A stretch of DNA of 64,000 bases, taken from contig QKWP01001236.1 in NCBI GenBank assembly GCA_003550325.1, forward strand, positions 63,822-127,821, read 5' to 3'. Below, in pieces: positions 10,445 through 22,309 of the stretch. The position numbers were made by a program, and so were the translations under genes. Positions within the stretch are counted from its first letter, which is position 1. Each line of letters opens with the position of its first letter. A model generated the notes under the pieces. The model had not been told where the DNA came from. It worked only from the letters and a program-made list of their open reading frames with translations, and ran no database searches. Source of the stretch: Gigaspora rosea (taxonomy: Eukaryota > Glomeromycota > Glomeromycetes > Diversisporales > Gigasporaceae).

Positions 10445-11377
10445 TGCTGCTTAACCAATTTTAACTGATTTACCAAAACATCTACAATATTCTGAGTCTT
10501 TTTTCTCATTATTTCTTAAAACTCTTTTACTGTATCCAAAGGTACTATCTGGCTTATTCTCAATGAAAAACTTGGTAGAGTGGTACCTTCACATTATATA
10601 TTCATCTACACTTTAGTAAATTATGACTAAATTATGTATTTACTAAGGCTTACACTTGCAGTTAGAAATACCCTGCAACTGCTACTATTACTTACTTCTG
10701 CCCTTGTAAAGTTTATTTTAACTCTAGCACCTACTACCAGTATTGTACATTTTGCTGACCTAGCCTTTTTTCGCCATATAGGCACTTTTTTCTTCAGTAT
10801 AACTCTGGGGGCCAGGTTAATGAACCCAACTCTCAAGATCTAGTCATTTAGTTTTCTAGCTCTAATTTCTAATACTCCAGTTTTTGGTAACACTATCACA
10901 GATCTTTGCTATCTTCGTTACTTAAAACTTGAAAAACAGGTTTTTTTTTGCAGTTTTTTGGATTTGTCTGTATATTAGAAAATAACTATGCCTAAAAGCT
11001 CCTATTCAAAATAGTGAACTATGGCTACAGATAATATATCTAACTGATTAATATAAAGTAGTTACTAAAACAGGTCTATTTTTTTAAAGTATTGCTAGTA
11101 GAATTTGAAATCTAGACTTGCCACTTGGAATAGAAACTTACCAACTTCTCTAAGCACTATATCTTTTAAAAACAAGAATTATATTTTTGATTATTTAAAT
11201 TTATATTATAAAAACAAAAGTTTATATTGCTTATAAGCTAAAAATATTAAATATTAAAGAAAACTTTTAACCAAAAAAATAATTTAAATATCTTAGCAAA
11301 TTCTTTAAATATTGAATTTAAAAATATAGGTTCTAATACAATATTGTAGTTTATATAAAGGATGACAATTTTTATTA
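10445..11377. other. No supported gene
   Basis: This stretch is slightly less AT-rich. Overlapping 69-codon frames occur on both strands at 10627-10843, but neither shows a recognisable domain and each is the other's shadow. I see no terminal repeats. Confidence 0.45.
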
Positions 11378-11430
11378 GGGAATTGCTATTTGCACTATGA
11401 ATTTTTGCTATTTGCACCATGGTACATGTA

Positions 11431-11913
11431 CCGTATATTCCCGAAAATAAGCTACATTCAGACCTCCCTAAATGCAACCCCCCTAAATGCAACATCCCTC
11501 TAAATGCAACCTTAAATTCTGGCCCAAATATATTTCTAACCTCTATAAATGCAATTTTTCTTATTGTTCTCTAAATGCAAGCTGTCAAAAGTTTGGCCAA
11601 ATGACTTGCATTTAGGGAGGTCCGACTGTACTCCAAAAATAAGCTACCCTCATGATTTTTTTCAAAAATCTCAAGAAACGCGTTGGCAGTTGCTACATAT
11701 AAAACTTTTTTTCTACTAAGAAACTTCAACAAGTTCGATTAAGTAAAGTTATTCAGCGCATCAAAATACACCTACAGTAAAAATTTGGTATCATTTGGAC
11801 AACTTTTTATTAGTACAATTTTCAATTTTTCACTATGCGCTAAAAATAAGCTACCCCACATTTTTTCATGTAATTTTTGGCCCAAAAGGTAGCTTATTTT
11901 CGGGAATATATGG
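11431..11913. mobile_element. TA-flanked TIR element inside the foldback element
   Basis: Terminal repeats 'CCGTATATTCCCGAAAATAA' and the complement of 'CCATATATTCCCGAAAATAA' are flanked by TA (11429-11430, 11914-11915). Its own sequence is about 310 bp once the nested MITE is discounted. Tc1/mariner-like by its TA target. The word 'AAAATAAGCTACC' is repeated inside. Confidence 0.75.
11455..11628 (-). mobile_element. TA-flanked MITE, CAGTCAGACCTCC family (copy 2)
   Basis: Inverted copy of 5805-5977, nearly identical over its length, inserted at TA (11453-11454 and 11629-11630) within the 11431-11913 element. This gives a three-level nest together with the surrounding foldback element. Confidence 0.85.
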
Positions 11914-12433
11914 TAGATTATCTCGATTTTGTCATTTAAATATTTTAACTTTTAAAAACTTTTATTAATATTATCTCTATAAGTTTTTGATCAAATTTAA
12001 TAAAATTTTTTTTATTTTAATTCTATGGATTCATAGAATTAAAATAAATAAAAAAATTTTCATCAAATTTTGTCAAAAACTCATGGAGATATCTTTGATA
12101 ATCTTTGATACAAGTTCTTGTAAACAATTTCAATGCAGCTTTTTTGTAATATGTTTTTTGTTTTTTCAAAATATCCTACTATTCAGCGATGATTTACAAG
12201 AAATTTTACTATGCTAACTAAAAACAATTTTTAACAAAACTTGTAGTGCATATCATGAACTAATCGTATCACAAATTTTATAAAAAAATATTAAAACTCA
12301 TGAAGATATTAATGTTTTTGTAAATTTTGCTATATATGTTTTCACAAGTTTTCCTCTAAACTTCAAATGCTTCTGAAAGCACTTTCTCAAAATGAAACTT
12401 CCAAAAACATGACTTAGTAAGTTGATAGAATAG

Positions 12434-13100
12434 ATATTCGAGAGTCTTCAGTTAAAACTTTCAAGAACAGATTAATATTGACAAAGTTATGATGATTTTT
12501 CAATTTGCTTTCAGATTCAGAATTTGGTGGTTACAGAGATATCTTTGATCAAATTTTAGAGAATTTCAAAACGCTTATCACATAACAGATACATTTAAAT
12601 TTTTGACAAAACTTTGATCAAGGATATCTCTGCAACCACCTAATAAATTTGATGAAAATTTTTTAGTTAATTATTATGGATCCGTAGAATAAGTAAAAAT
12701 ATTTTCATCAAATTTTATTAGGTGGTTGCAGAGATACCCTTGTCAAAGTTTTGTCATAAATTTAAACGTATCTGTCATGTGATACACGTTTTGAAATTCT
12801 CTAAAACTTTAATCAAAGATATCTCTGCAACCACCTGATCAAATTTGATGAAAATTTTTTAGTTAATTATTATGGATACGTAGAATAAGTAAAAAAATTT
12901 TCATCAAATTTTATCGGGTGGTTGCAGAGATATCCTTGATCAAAGTTTTGTCAAAAATTTAAACGTATCTGTCATGTGATAAGCGTTTTGAAATTCTCTA
13001 AAACTTTGATCNCGAGAGTCTTCAGTTAAAACTTTCAAGAACAGATTAATATTGACAAAGTTATGATGATTTTTCAATTTGCTTTCAGATTCAGAATTTT
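12434..13100. repeat. Identical direct repeat next to an ambiguous base
   Basis: About 85 bases starting 'CGAGAGTCTTCAGTTAAAAC' occur at 12440-12526 and again at 13014-13100, apparently without differences, although the neighbouring repeats are diverged. The second copy starts directly after the single ambiguous base at 13012. An assembly join is as likely as a real duplication. Confidence 0.6.
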
Positions 13101-14100
13101 CTAAAATTTTCAATTTTGATAAAAACAGAAAAATCACTGTCACAGGCTAGATTTTTACAAGTTCAAATGAAACAAGTTACTGTGCACTAATATAATCAAT
13201 AAAGAATATGCTAAAAATTTTCTTTCTAAAATTTCAAGTTATTTAATTAAATATTCATTTTATAATAGTTTTATCATTTGGCACAGCTTTTTTATAATAT
13301 GTTTTTTAAAAATAGAAGAAACTTTCATCAAAGATATCTCTAAAGTTCTTAACTGAATTTAATGAAAATTTTTTATTTGAATTTTAAGGATACATAAAAT
13401 TCAAATAAAAAAAATTTTTATCGAATTTGATTTGGTGGTTACAGAGATATCTTTGATCAAATTTTAGAGAATTTCAAAACACGTATCACATGATAGATAT
13501 ATTTAAATTTTTAACAAAACTTTGATCAAGGATATCTCTGCAACCACCTAATAAATTTAATAAAAATTTTTTTACTTATTTTACAGATCCATAAAATTTA
13601 AATAAAAAATTTTCATCAAATTTTATCGGGTGGTTGCAGAGATATTCTTGATCAAAGTTTTGTCAAAAATTTAAACGTTTCAGTTATGTGATACGCATTT
13701 TGAAATTCTCTAAAACTTTGATCAAAGATATCTCTGCAATTACCTGATCAAATTCGATGAAATTTTTTTATTTGAATTCTATAAATCTATAGAATTTAAA
13801 TAAAAAAAATTTTACCAAATTTAATCAGGTGGCTGCAGAAATATCTTTGATCAAAGTTTTAGAGAATTTCAAAACGTGTATCATATGACATATATGTTTA
13901 AATTTTTCAAAACTTTGATCAAGGATATCTTTGCACCTGATAAAATTTAATAAAATTTTTTATTTAAATTTTATAGATCTGTAGAATAAGTAAAAAATTT
14001 TCATCAAATTTTATTAGGTAGTTGCAGAGATATCCTTGATCAAAGTTTGTCAAAATTTAAATATATTTGCCCTATAACAAATTGCAGCACAGAATGATAC

Positions 14101-14691
14101 TGTTATAGAATAGCTTTGCTAATTTTGGTAGAAATTAGTTGAAAAATTAGAATTTAATAAGGCAATTTTGTAATAACTGTATTTAGTAATAGTGATATGT
14201 GAAATTAATGTGCAATAATACTCAATGAAGCTTAGCGACGCTTAACGATGCTTAGCGGTACTTAATGACACTTAGCGATGCTTAATAATGCTTAGTGACG
14301 CTTAATAACACTTAGCGACGCTTAACGATGCTTAGCGACACTTAGCTCAATAGATATATAAACCCATTTTATTTCCCTTAGTTTGAAATAGATCCTGACA
14401 TTGTATTTTATCATTATCTTTATATTTATACCCTCCTCACTTATTATTAATAAACTCTTGGATTTCTAAGGAACAGACACCTTGGAATAACCCTCTTGTT
14501 AAATTAATAAACTGTCTATTATCTCTTGTTGTTTTATACAGAACTGCCATAGAAAACTGTGTAGTTTCTTACAGACATAAAAGAAACTATACTTCCCTCT
14601 TGCACATCTTTTTATACCCAAAGTAAGGGATCTTAGGAGCTGTGTGATTGTTACTCTATCAGAATTAAAGAAGGCTTCCGGTACTGTAACA
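14101..14691 (+). repeat. 5' LTR of the broken retrotransposon
   Basis: A 591-bp unit beginning 'TGTTA' and ending 'TAACA', followed directly by 'TTTGGTGCC', a primer-binding-type sequence. A TATA-like 'ATATATAAACCC' lies near 14354 and an 'AATAAAC' polyadenylation-type signal near 14450. No second LTR is seen, so age cannot be measured from LTR divergence. Confidence 0.7.
14230..14346 (+). promoter_or_regulatory. 10-bp tandem array in the LTR U3 region
   Basis: Twelve near-perfect copies of 'GCTTAGCGAC' run at exactly 10-bp spacing, close to one DNA helical turn, and stop just before the TATA-like sequence. The array is clearly more GC-rich than its surroundings. A protein-binding enhancer role is inferred. 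Confidence 0.6.
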
Positions 14692-14953
14692 TTTGGTGCC
14701 TTTTGGCAGAAACCTTTTTAAATTATTGGATATTATTAAAGAATCTGGAAATCTTATTATTACTTTTGGCCGAAATATTTATTTTTTTTGGCTGTTACTA
14801 ACTCACTTGCTATTTAATTGCATTCTTGCTATCCTCTTTACTACTTACTTGAAATTTTTTTTTTGTTGGATATTAATTAATTATTATATTTTGAAGATAA
14901 AAATTTTTGTTAGCAACTTACTACTAACCTTTTATTTTTGGAAATATTTTTAT

Positions 14954-15238
14954 TAGGGTTTCTCAAATTCAAATCAAATCAAATATTGGATCAATTTGAA
15001 TTTGATCAAATCAAATTGACCCTGATTTGAATTTGATTTGATTCAAATATTTGAATTTGAATTTGATTTGAATTTGAATTTTTAATAGTAATTTTCAAAT
15101 CAAATCAAATATTTGTTAAATCAAATCAAATTTGGCCATATTTGAATTTGATCAAATCAAATATAGTCAAATTTGAATTTGAATTTGATCAAATATTTGA
15201 TTCAAATATTTGAAGATCAAATCAAATTGCGGACCCTA
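14954..15238 (+). mobile_element. hAT-type MITE rich in CAAATTTGA (copy 2)
   Basis: A 285-bp element with ends 'TAGGGTTTCTCAAATTC' and the complement of 'TAGGGTCCGCAATTTG', flanked by a perfect 8-bp duplication ATTTTTAT (14946-14953, 15239-15246). An 8-bp target places it with hAT elements. The whole body is alternating 'TTTGATCAAATCAAAT' words. It sits between the LTR and the gag region of the retrotransposon. Confidence 0.85.
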
Positions 15239-18200
15239 ATTTTTATTATTCTTTTGTTAGTTTCCTCAAGACTTGGAAACTAACTTCTCTATATGAATAG
15301 AGCATATGAAGTATACTTAGAACAAATTGAAGACACAAAACAAGTCACTCTTCCTCACTCACAGTAGATGTTTTACAAGCCTACTATCCCGATTTATCCT
15401 GTACTATCTGGTACCCTGTTGCTAATTTACACTGTTCTTTTTGATGATTTTGGGGACCATACTGAGACAACTATTTTGCTACCCAATATTCCCAAAAGAC
15501 AAATAACTCTTATCGTGTTCTAGTTACTACTACTAATTATAATACTGCTAAAGCCGCTGCTCGAGATATTGTTTTTAGTTGCCGTTATAACAACAATCTT
15601 CTAGACCCAAAAGAAGTTATTGCAGGTCTACTCCTTGAACATACTGCCTATACTATTGCACCTACCTTATCTTTTGATTTTAAGCTACTTTACTTGACCT
15701 TCATATTGAGGACCTTCTTTCTTCTACTCCCACTCATACTCGACTAAGGACTGAAAACCTTCTATTTGATTTTCAAAATCAATTAGGGAGAACTAAATTA
15801 AACTTCGATACTTCTCCGCCCAGATCTATATATACTTTAGGTCCTGAACAATTAGCTGATACTGGTATTGGTTCCTCTACTGATACTTATATCCCAATCC
15901 CTCTACGACTTGAGTTCCTTCCTCATCTATCTCAGAAATTCCATATAATTATACTCGAGAAACTACTCCTCCTCTACAACCAAATTGTTTCTTTCACTTA
16001 ATACAACAAACTTTTTCTCCTGCTCACACTATTGCTCTTCTACCCCTTCTATAGTTGAACATTATCCTACTATTAATTTAGATATAAATGTTACCTCACT
16101 ATACACCTCTCTTACCTAATCTACCTCTTTTTAACAATCAAAATTTAATTGAACCTCTTGACTATTATACCCAAAACCAAGAATCTACTATTATTAGATC
16201 TAACTTACCTCAACAGACCGAAGAAATAAATTTACAATCTCATGCACCAGAAGTAAATCCTGTCTTACCCCCTAATCCACCAGAAAACATAATGGCTGAA
16301 GCCGCCTTAAGAGGTGCTGCCCAAGCAATTGCTGATCTGCTGCTGCTCTTGAACAAGGTTCAGAGAAAACCATTACAGATTTCTATGAGAATAAAACGCA
16401 AGACCCTGCTGACTGGCTAAAGGAATTTAGAAGAGCCGCTACTGCTAATCAATGAAGTGCTAAGAGGAAACTCTAGTTAGCTCCTGTGTATCTTAAAGTA
16501 GTTGCTTTGGACTGGTACCAATTCTTGAATCCTGTACCGACCGCTTTTAATGATAATGGCAATCAGGCTACTAGTTTTCAACATCTTTTTAAAGGCCACT
16601 TTTAAACCACCAAACAAAAGACTATATAGCAAAAACAGCTCTTTGATATTAAGCAAGGACCCACTAAAACTGTGGATGGTTATGTCAATAGATTTCGGAA
16701 ATTACAATGAAAAGATGATCCGAACACTGTTTTTCTAGCTGACTTCATTAAACAACTTTTTATGCAAGGCTTGCATCCTGAGTATGGAGTTAATGATCAA
16801 GCTACTGTGCCTAATACCTTGGATAATGCTATTGAAGTAGCCCTTCGCTAGAAAACTAGAAAATTAATAACTACTCCTACCACTAATACAGACCAGGCTA
16901 TTCAACAACTTACTGACCAAATTGCTAAGCTTAGTATCAACTTGGCCAAGACACAGACCACTCCTACCTCTTCTATTAATTATGCTAACAACCATGCCCA
17001 AACACCTCAAATGAAAGAGCCTTCTATTTGCTATTATTGTGGAGGCACTGGACATTTTATTCATGATTGTAATAGTAGAAAACAAGAACAACAACAAGAA
17101 TCCAATTCTCGTCGTAACAATAATAATAACAACTAGAACAGAAATAACAACCAAAATAGGGACCGAAATGGTCGCTCTTCTGACCGCTATTCCAACAACA
17201 GAGACCGTTCTCGCAGTCATAATAATTCTTGTCCTAGGAGCCAATCTAGAGATAATAACTATAGAAGCCGGAATGATAATAACTATCACTCTTACCAAAA
17301 CTTCTCTAATCGTTCTCCTTTTCCTTATTATCGAAGTGTCAATTACCTTACACAAAACTCGACTCAGACACTCTCTTTTACTGCTAATAAATGGGAGACG
17401 CTGCTCAATAATTTATCTATCCGAGGTGTATTGGCTACTCACCTCTATGAGGAAGCCAAAAATGCCAATCTTGTTCAAACTCCTGCATATACTACATCTG
17501 TCAAATGTAATGTCTCTCTTTAGAATAAACCCTACTAGGCAGGCTATTATTGATAGTAGTGCTTCAATTAGCATGATTGCTCACAAGGTAGTCAAAGAAC
17601 TTGGATTGACTATTGAAAAGACCTCTAATAGTCTTATAGTCCCTGCAGTTGGAACTTCTACTTGACCTTTAGGAATTATAAAAGACCTACCAATTAAAAT
17701 TGACCATATTACTATTCCTCTTACTGTAGAAGTAGTAGAAACTACTTCTTACTCTCTTCTTTTAGGAAATGATTGGAATCAAAAAGTTGAAGCAAACTAT
17801 AACTGAAAAAATGGCTGCTATACTTTTAAATGGAAAACAAAAAACACACTATCCCTACCACTTATAAAAGCAACCAACCCCTGCCTAATCAATCCGCTGT
17901 TACTGCACCAGATGAATTAGACCTTTATGAACCAGAATACTTATACTCCAAGAAGCTTATGCTTTTGACCAAGAAGACTCAGACCAATCTCTAGAAGAAA
18001 ATGAATGGACTACTTACTAACCTCGCTATAGAAATAGGAAAGCCCCTAAACAATGTGTCTGTGAAAATTGTGGCTCTCCTGACCACCTTTTTGCAAATTG
18101 TCCTACCAACCAATGTAACCGATGCCAGGAATTTGGCCATATCGCTGTTAAATGCTCTAAACAAGCCCCAAGGTGTGCTATCTGCTCTACTTGCAATGAT

Positions 18201-18569
18201 CCAACCATTTATATAAGGACTGCTCCAATAATGTCTGCAGAGGATGCAGTACATTAGGCCATATTGAAGCTTATTGTCCTCTTGCTATTTGGAAAAGACA
18301 AAACTTGGTTTATAAATGTGAATATACTCTTGATCAAGTTGATAGTAATTGTCTACCTAACTATAGCTCTCGCTGTTAACAGACCTGAAGTTCTTAAACT
18401 TCTTGAAGAGAAACTTTTATGCCCTGGATGTTATTCTGACTTCCACTATGCTCTAGATCGAAAAGACCCTAGAAGTATTCATTTCTTCACCCAAGGTGAA
18501 GGACGCGGAATGCTTGTTAGTACAAAGTATATAACAAATCAGATACAAGATCTAGAATATATCAACTAG

Positions 18570-18860
18570 ACAGTCTCCGAAAAGAATTATAGTTTTGTAA
18601 ATTGGAACACCTCTATGCATACAAAGCTATTCTATAACAATACTACAATATATAAAAAAGTTTGGATATGGAACCACACGGACCTGCACATAAATCTATA
18701 TAAGACAAAGTATGGAAAAACATGTTTACAGCACATAATAAGGCATAGATTTCATGCAATAGTGCAGTACTAATGTGCAATTTTATATATTTCTTGTATA
18801 TTGTCTTGTGTGTATTTACGTGCAGATAATATATAATAGTATATATCCATATATATATAT
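18570..18860. other. No recognisable feature
   Basis: AT-rich sequence with TA dinucleotide runs between the LTR retrotransposon remnant and the next TIR element. Confidence 0.5.
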
Positions 18861-18864
18861 AATA

Positions 18865-19871
18865 AGGGAAGTGCAGAAAATCACGTAATTTTTTAGGGGG
18901 TGGGGGTCCCCAAATATCACGTCCTATATATATATAGTATAAATAGCCTATCATATTGAAGAAAATTAATTTTTTGTTAATCGCAGATCGTTGCTACATA
19001 GTTGCTACATTGTAAAGTCTAAATTTTACTAAATAAATTGAAAAAATCGATTAAGTAACCTTTTTTAGCAGATCAAAATACACTTACCATAAAATTTTCA
19101 TAGGCATTGGAGAATTTTTATTAATTAACTTTTGATTTTTATGTTCGACGGAAAAATTAAAATTTTTTAAAAAATATATTCGCCCACAATGGACAAATAT
19201 TGCTACATAGTAAAGTCTAAATTTTACTAAGCAAATCGAAAAAAATCGATCAAGTAACCTTATTCTGCAGATCAAAATACAGTTAGTATAAAATTTTCAT
19301 AAGCATTGGAGAATTTTTTATTAATTGACTTTTGATTTTTACGTTCGACGGAAAAATTAAAATTTTTTAAAAAAATATATTCGCCCCACAATTGACAAAC
19401 GTTACTACATAGTAAAGTCTAAATTTTACTAAGCAAATCGAAAAAAATCGATTAAGTAACCTTATTTAGCAAATCAAAATACAATTATCACAAAATTTCA
19501 TAAGTATTGAAGAACTTTTTATTATTTAACTTTTAACTTTTACTTTCGTCGAATATATTTTTTTAAAAAATTTTTTTTTTGTCAAACGTAAAAATCAAAA
19601 GTCAATTATTAAAAAATTGTCTAATACTTATAAAAATTTTGTAACAAGTGTATTTTGATCTGCTAAATAAGTTTACTTAATCGTTTTTTTTCGATTTGCT
19701 TAGTAAAATTTAGACTTTATTATATAGCGACTTTTGTTAATTGTGGGGTAGCTTATTTTTAGGTCAAAGACGTTTTGAGTTTTTTTAAATTTGATTGGTC
19801 AATAGTTCTATCACTAGGGGAGGGGTCAGGACCTATGTAAACCCTAATTACGTGATTAACTGCACTTCCCT
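18865..19871. mobile_element. 1-kb TIR element with four internal units
   Basis: Ends 'AGGGAAGTGCAGAAAATCAC' and the complement of 'AGGGAAGTGCAGTTAATCAC' define 1007 bp. Inside are three direct copies of a unit of about 200 bp carrying 'AAAGTCTAAATTTTACTAA' (near 19015, 19212, 19417). A fourth, inverted copy (about 19560-19745) turns the interior into a large foldback. No transposase is present. The termini resemble those of the element at 62236-62823. Confidence 0.8.
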
Positions 19872-20223
19872 AATATATATTGTATATACATTATTTTATT
19901 AACTAAATTTTATAATTTTATTAGCTATATTTTTTAAGTTTTTTAACTAAATTTTGCATTTTATTAATTAAATTTTATTATACAAATACTTTAATTTAAT
20001 AATTTACATGCTGAATAAGAAAATACTTCTAATTACTAAAACTATCAACTTTAAAAATAACTCAGCAATTAATAATATTGAAAAAACAAAATAATTGTTC
20101 CAAAATGAAAGGTTTAAAAAAAATTCAAATGACTACTCGATAAATAACTCCAATAGAAACAACTCCGATTGTGGCAACTCCAATGGCAATGACTCAAGAA
20201 AGATACTAAAATGTAATACCATA
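19872..20223. other. AT-rich sequence with a short NDS-coding repeat
   Basis: Mostly featureless. At 20115-20210 the plus strand reads as an Asn/Ser-rich stretch ('NNSNRNNSDCGNSNGND'), related to the 4.3-5.2 kb repeats and resumed at 21410-21480 beyond the inserted element. Confidence 0.4.
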
Positions 20224-20489
20224 AGGTAATGGGCCCTATTCCTAGAAATACCCCTATTGTTAGAAATCTTTTATTTTTTGTCACAACAGACTATAAAATA
20301 CAAATTTTTTCAAATCTTAATATTTTTTGTCACAACAGACTATAAAATACAAATTTTTTCAAACAAGTCATGTGAATACAAATGTATAAGTTAGAATATA
20401 TCATGTTGTACAAAAATAACCATTTGTATAACTATAGAACCATATTTACTACTATAGTAATCTTTGAAGCTATTTCAAAAAACAAATTT

Positions 20490-20826
20490 GCTAATTTACA
20501 AATTTGATAATAAGTTTTAATCTACTGATCCGTTTTAGATAATTTTGCTACAAAATGTTCATCTCAATGAGACGATTCTAACAAGCTCAAAACCATTAAA
20601 ATCTGATCACAGGATCCCAAGGTCATTACGATTTTGTATTATTTTATTAGTAAACTTTATATATTCAAAATTTACTAATAAAATAGTACAAAATCGTGAT
20701 TATCTTGGGATCCTGTAATTGGATTATAATGATTTTGAGCTTGTTAGAATCGTCTCATTGAGACGAACATTTTGGTAGCAAAACCATTCAAAGCGGATCA
20801 GTAGATCAAAACTTATTGTCCAATTT
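20490..20826. repeat. Palindromic core, copy 1
   Basis: The arms start 'AATCTACTGATCCGTTTTAG' and carry 'TGTTCATCTCAATGAGACGA' and 'GGATCC'. They meet at an AT-rich loop near 20655. The same arm words build the palindromes at 38566-39020 and 62395-62695. Confidence 0.8.
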
Positions 20827-20854
20827 TGTAAATTAGCTTACATGAAATACAAGA

Positions 20855-21040
20855 TAAAGTAAATATTAAACAACAAAAACTTAAGAATAAGAGCAAAAAA
20901 ATAACAAAGAGCAGCAAAAAAAACAAAAAAAGAAAAAACCAAACATAAAAAAATATTAAACAACAAAAACTTAAGAATAAGAGCAAAAAAATAACAAAGA
21001 GCAGCAAAAAAAACAAAAAAAGAAAAAACCAAACATAAAA
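20855..21040. repeat. Tandem pair of ~88-bp A-rich units
   Basis: Two nearly identical direct copies containing 'AACAACAAAAACTTAAGAAT' and 'AACAAAGAGCAGC' lie head to tail. They encode nothing. The overlapping hydrophobic frames on the minus strand are products of the repeat. Confidence 0.75.
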
Positions 21041-21409
21041 AATAATAATATAAAAAAAATTTTACTTTCTAAATTTTTTTTAATTTTTTTAGAATAGTTA
21101 TATTAGATTTCTAGAATAGGAGCCAATAGTCAAATTTTAACCCAATTTTACAAAGTTTTAAGCTTATGAAAGAAAATTTTTTATATATAAATGTAATACA
21201 ATTTATATATTATGAAATAATAAATAGATTATACATTTTATATATAAAATTTTATAAAAATATATTAATATTTAAAAAAATTTTAGATATAACAAAAAAA
21301 GTTTCTAGAAATAGGGCCCATTACCTTACAGAAAGTAATAAAAGATAAAAAAAAATAATAGTAAAAAAAATAAAGCTGCAATACTACCAAAAATAAAAAA
21401 AACATACAC

Positions 21410-21595
21410 CAAAAATAATAGTGATTCCAAAAGAGCAACTTCTAAGGCAATAACTCTAAAGGAAAGTTTAAAAACAATAACAATAACTAAAAAAAATTAT
21501 ATAAAAATTAATGAGTTGTAAAAAAAAAATTATAAAAAAATAAAGAAAATAATAAAAATTATAAAAGTAAACAAAAAAAAAATAAAAAAACAAAT
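21410..21595. other. A-rich sequence between elements
   Basis: A short NDSK-like repeat remnant (21410-21480) is followed by A-rich low-complexity sequence up to a probable LINE target duplication near 21582-21595. Confidence 0.4.
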
Positions 21596-22309
21596 TTTGG
21601 GACTCTTCTTAACTCCAAAAAAACGGAACTGGTGGTTATAAATCAAAGAAAATTAAATAGTTCTAAAGAACTGGTGTGAAAAAAAAAACAATCCAAAATT
21701 TTCATCAAGAAAGAAACTGAACTAACCAAATACTTAGAAATATGGATAGCAGAAAGGAACCTGAGTAAAAGCTACAAGAACAGACTTATAAAAGAAACCA
21801 TGAAACTAGCGACCATACTAAAAAGGAAGAATATCTCTATTGCACAAGCAAAATATATTAATAATGTAGTATGGCTCCCCCGCATAAAGTATAAATTGAA
21901 CAATATCCTACTCACATAGCAGGAATGCAACCAAATACAAAGTTCTCTGCTAAAAGTAGTTAAGTGGAAGGCAAACACAGAACAGACAGCCCCAATGCAG
22001 TGTTTGCCCACCCTGATATGTATTGAATTAAGCCCTTGTGCAATGACATATTGAACACATGATAACAGAATGGGTAGTCCGGATAAACAACCCAAATATA
22101 GTAGAAGATATAACAAGAATCTACATGAGAAAGTCACAACAAAGCTCATGGAAACAGAACCAATATGGACTCTTAACTTAAATGATCTTACAAAAGAAAG
22201 ATGAAACAAAAACCTAAATGTGGCAATCATAATAGAGGCAAAAAAATTAAAAATCGAACTAGAAGAAGACTTGTCTAAAAATACCTGAAAAATTAAAGAT
22301 GGTACCAAC

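Larger units (their letters stand above)
11378..14090 (+). mobile_element. Foldback-like repeat element, copy 1
   Basis: It begins 'TAGGGAATTGCTATTTGCAC', the same end that closes the inverted copy at 25690-27623. The body is a chain of palindromic units built from 'TTTGATCAAAGATATCTCTG', 'GGTGGTTGCAGAGATATC' and 'AAATTTTCATCAAATTT', each repeated up to eight times in both orientations. There is no coding frame. The right end is lost where the LTR retrotransposon begins at 14101. Two TA-flanked elements are nested near its left end. Confidence 0.7.
14101..18565 (+). mobile_element. Broken LTR retrotransposon (gag-protease part)
   Basis: A 5' LTR (14101-14691) is followed by a tRNA-primer-type site, then gag-like coding sequence with retroviral-type CCHC zinc knuckles near 17.03 and 18.06-18.25 kb. 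An aspartic-protease-like stretch lies near 17.55 kb. No reverse transcriptase, integrase or 3' LTR is recognisable, so the copy is truncated. It is interrupted many times and looks old. The layout suggests a Ty3-like element, but without the polymerase the family is uncertain. A hAT-type MITE is inserted in its leader. Confidence 0.75.
20224..21326. mobile_element. TA-flanked TIR element with palindromic core
   Basis: The left end 'AGGTAATGGGCCCTATTCC' and the complement of the right end 'AGGTAATGGGCCCTATTTC' are flanked by TA (20222-20223, 21327-21328). The 1.1-kb interior holds a tandem pair around 'GTCACAACAGACTATAAAA' (near 20279 and 20330), a 335-bp palindrome, and a tandem pair of about 88-bp A-rich units (20855-21040). 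It is non-autonomous, and the TA target suggests a Tc1/mariner relative. Confidence 0.8.

Noticed and set aside
10627-10843. Matching 69-codon frames on both strands
   Set aside because: Each is the antisense of the other. No domain, start context or neighbour supports either one.
16864-17355. 163-codon minus-strand frame
   Set aside because: It is antisense to the gag-like and zinc-knuckle region of the LTR retrotransposon remnant.
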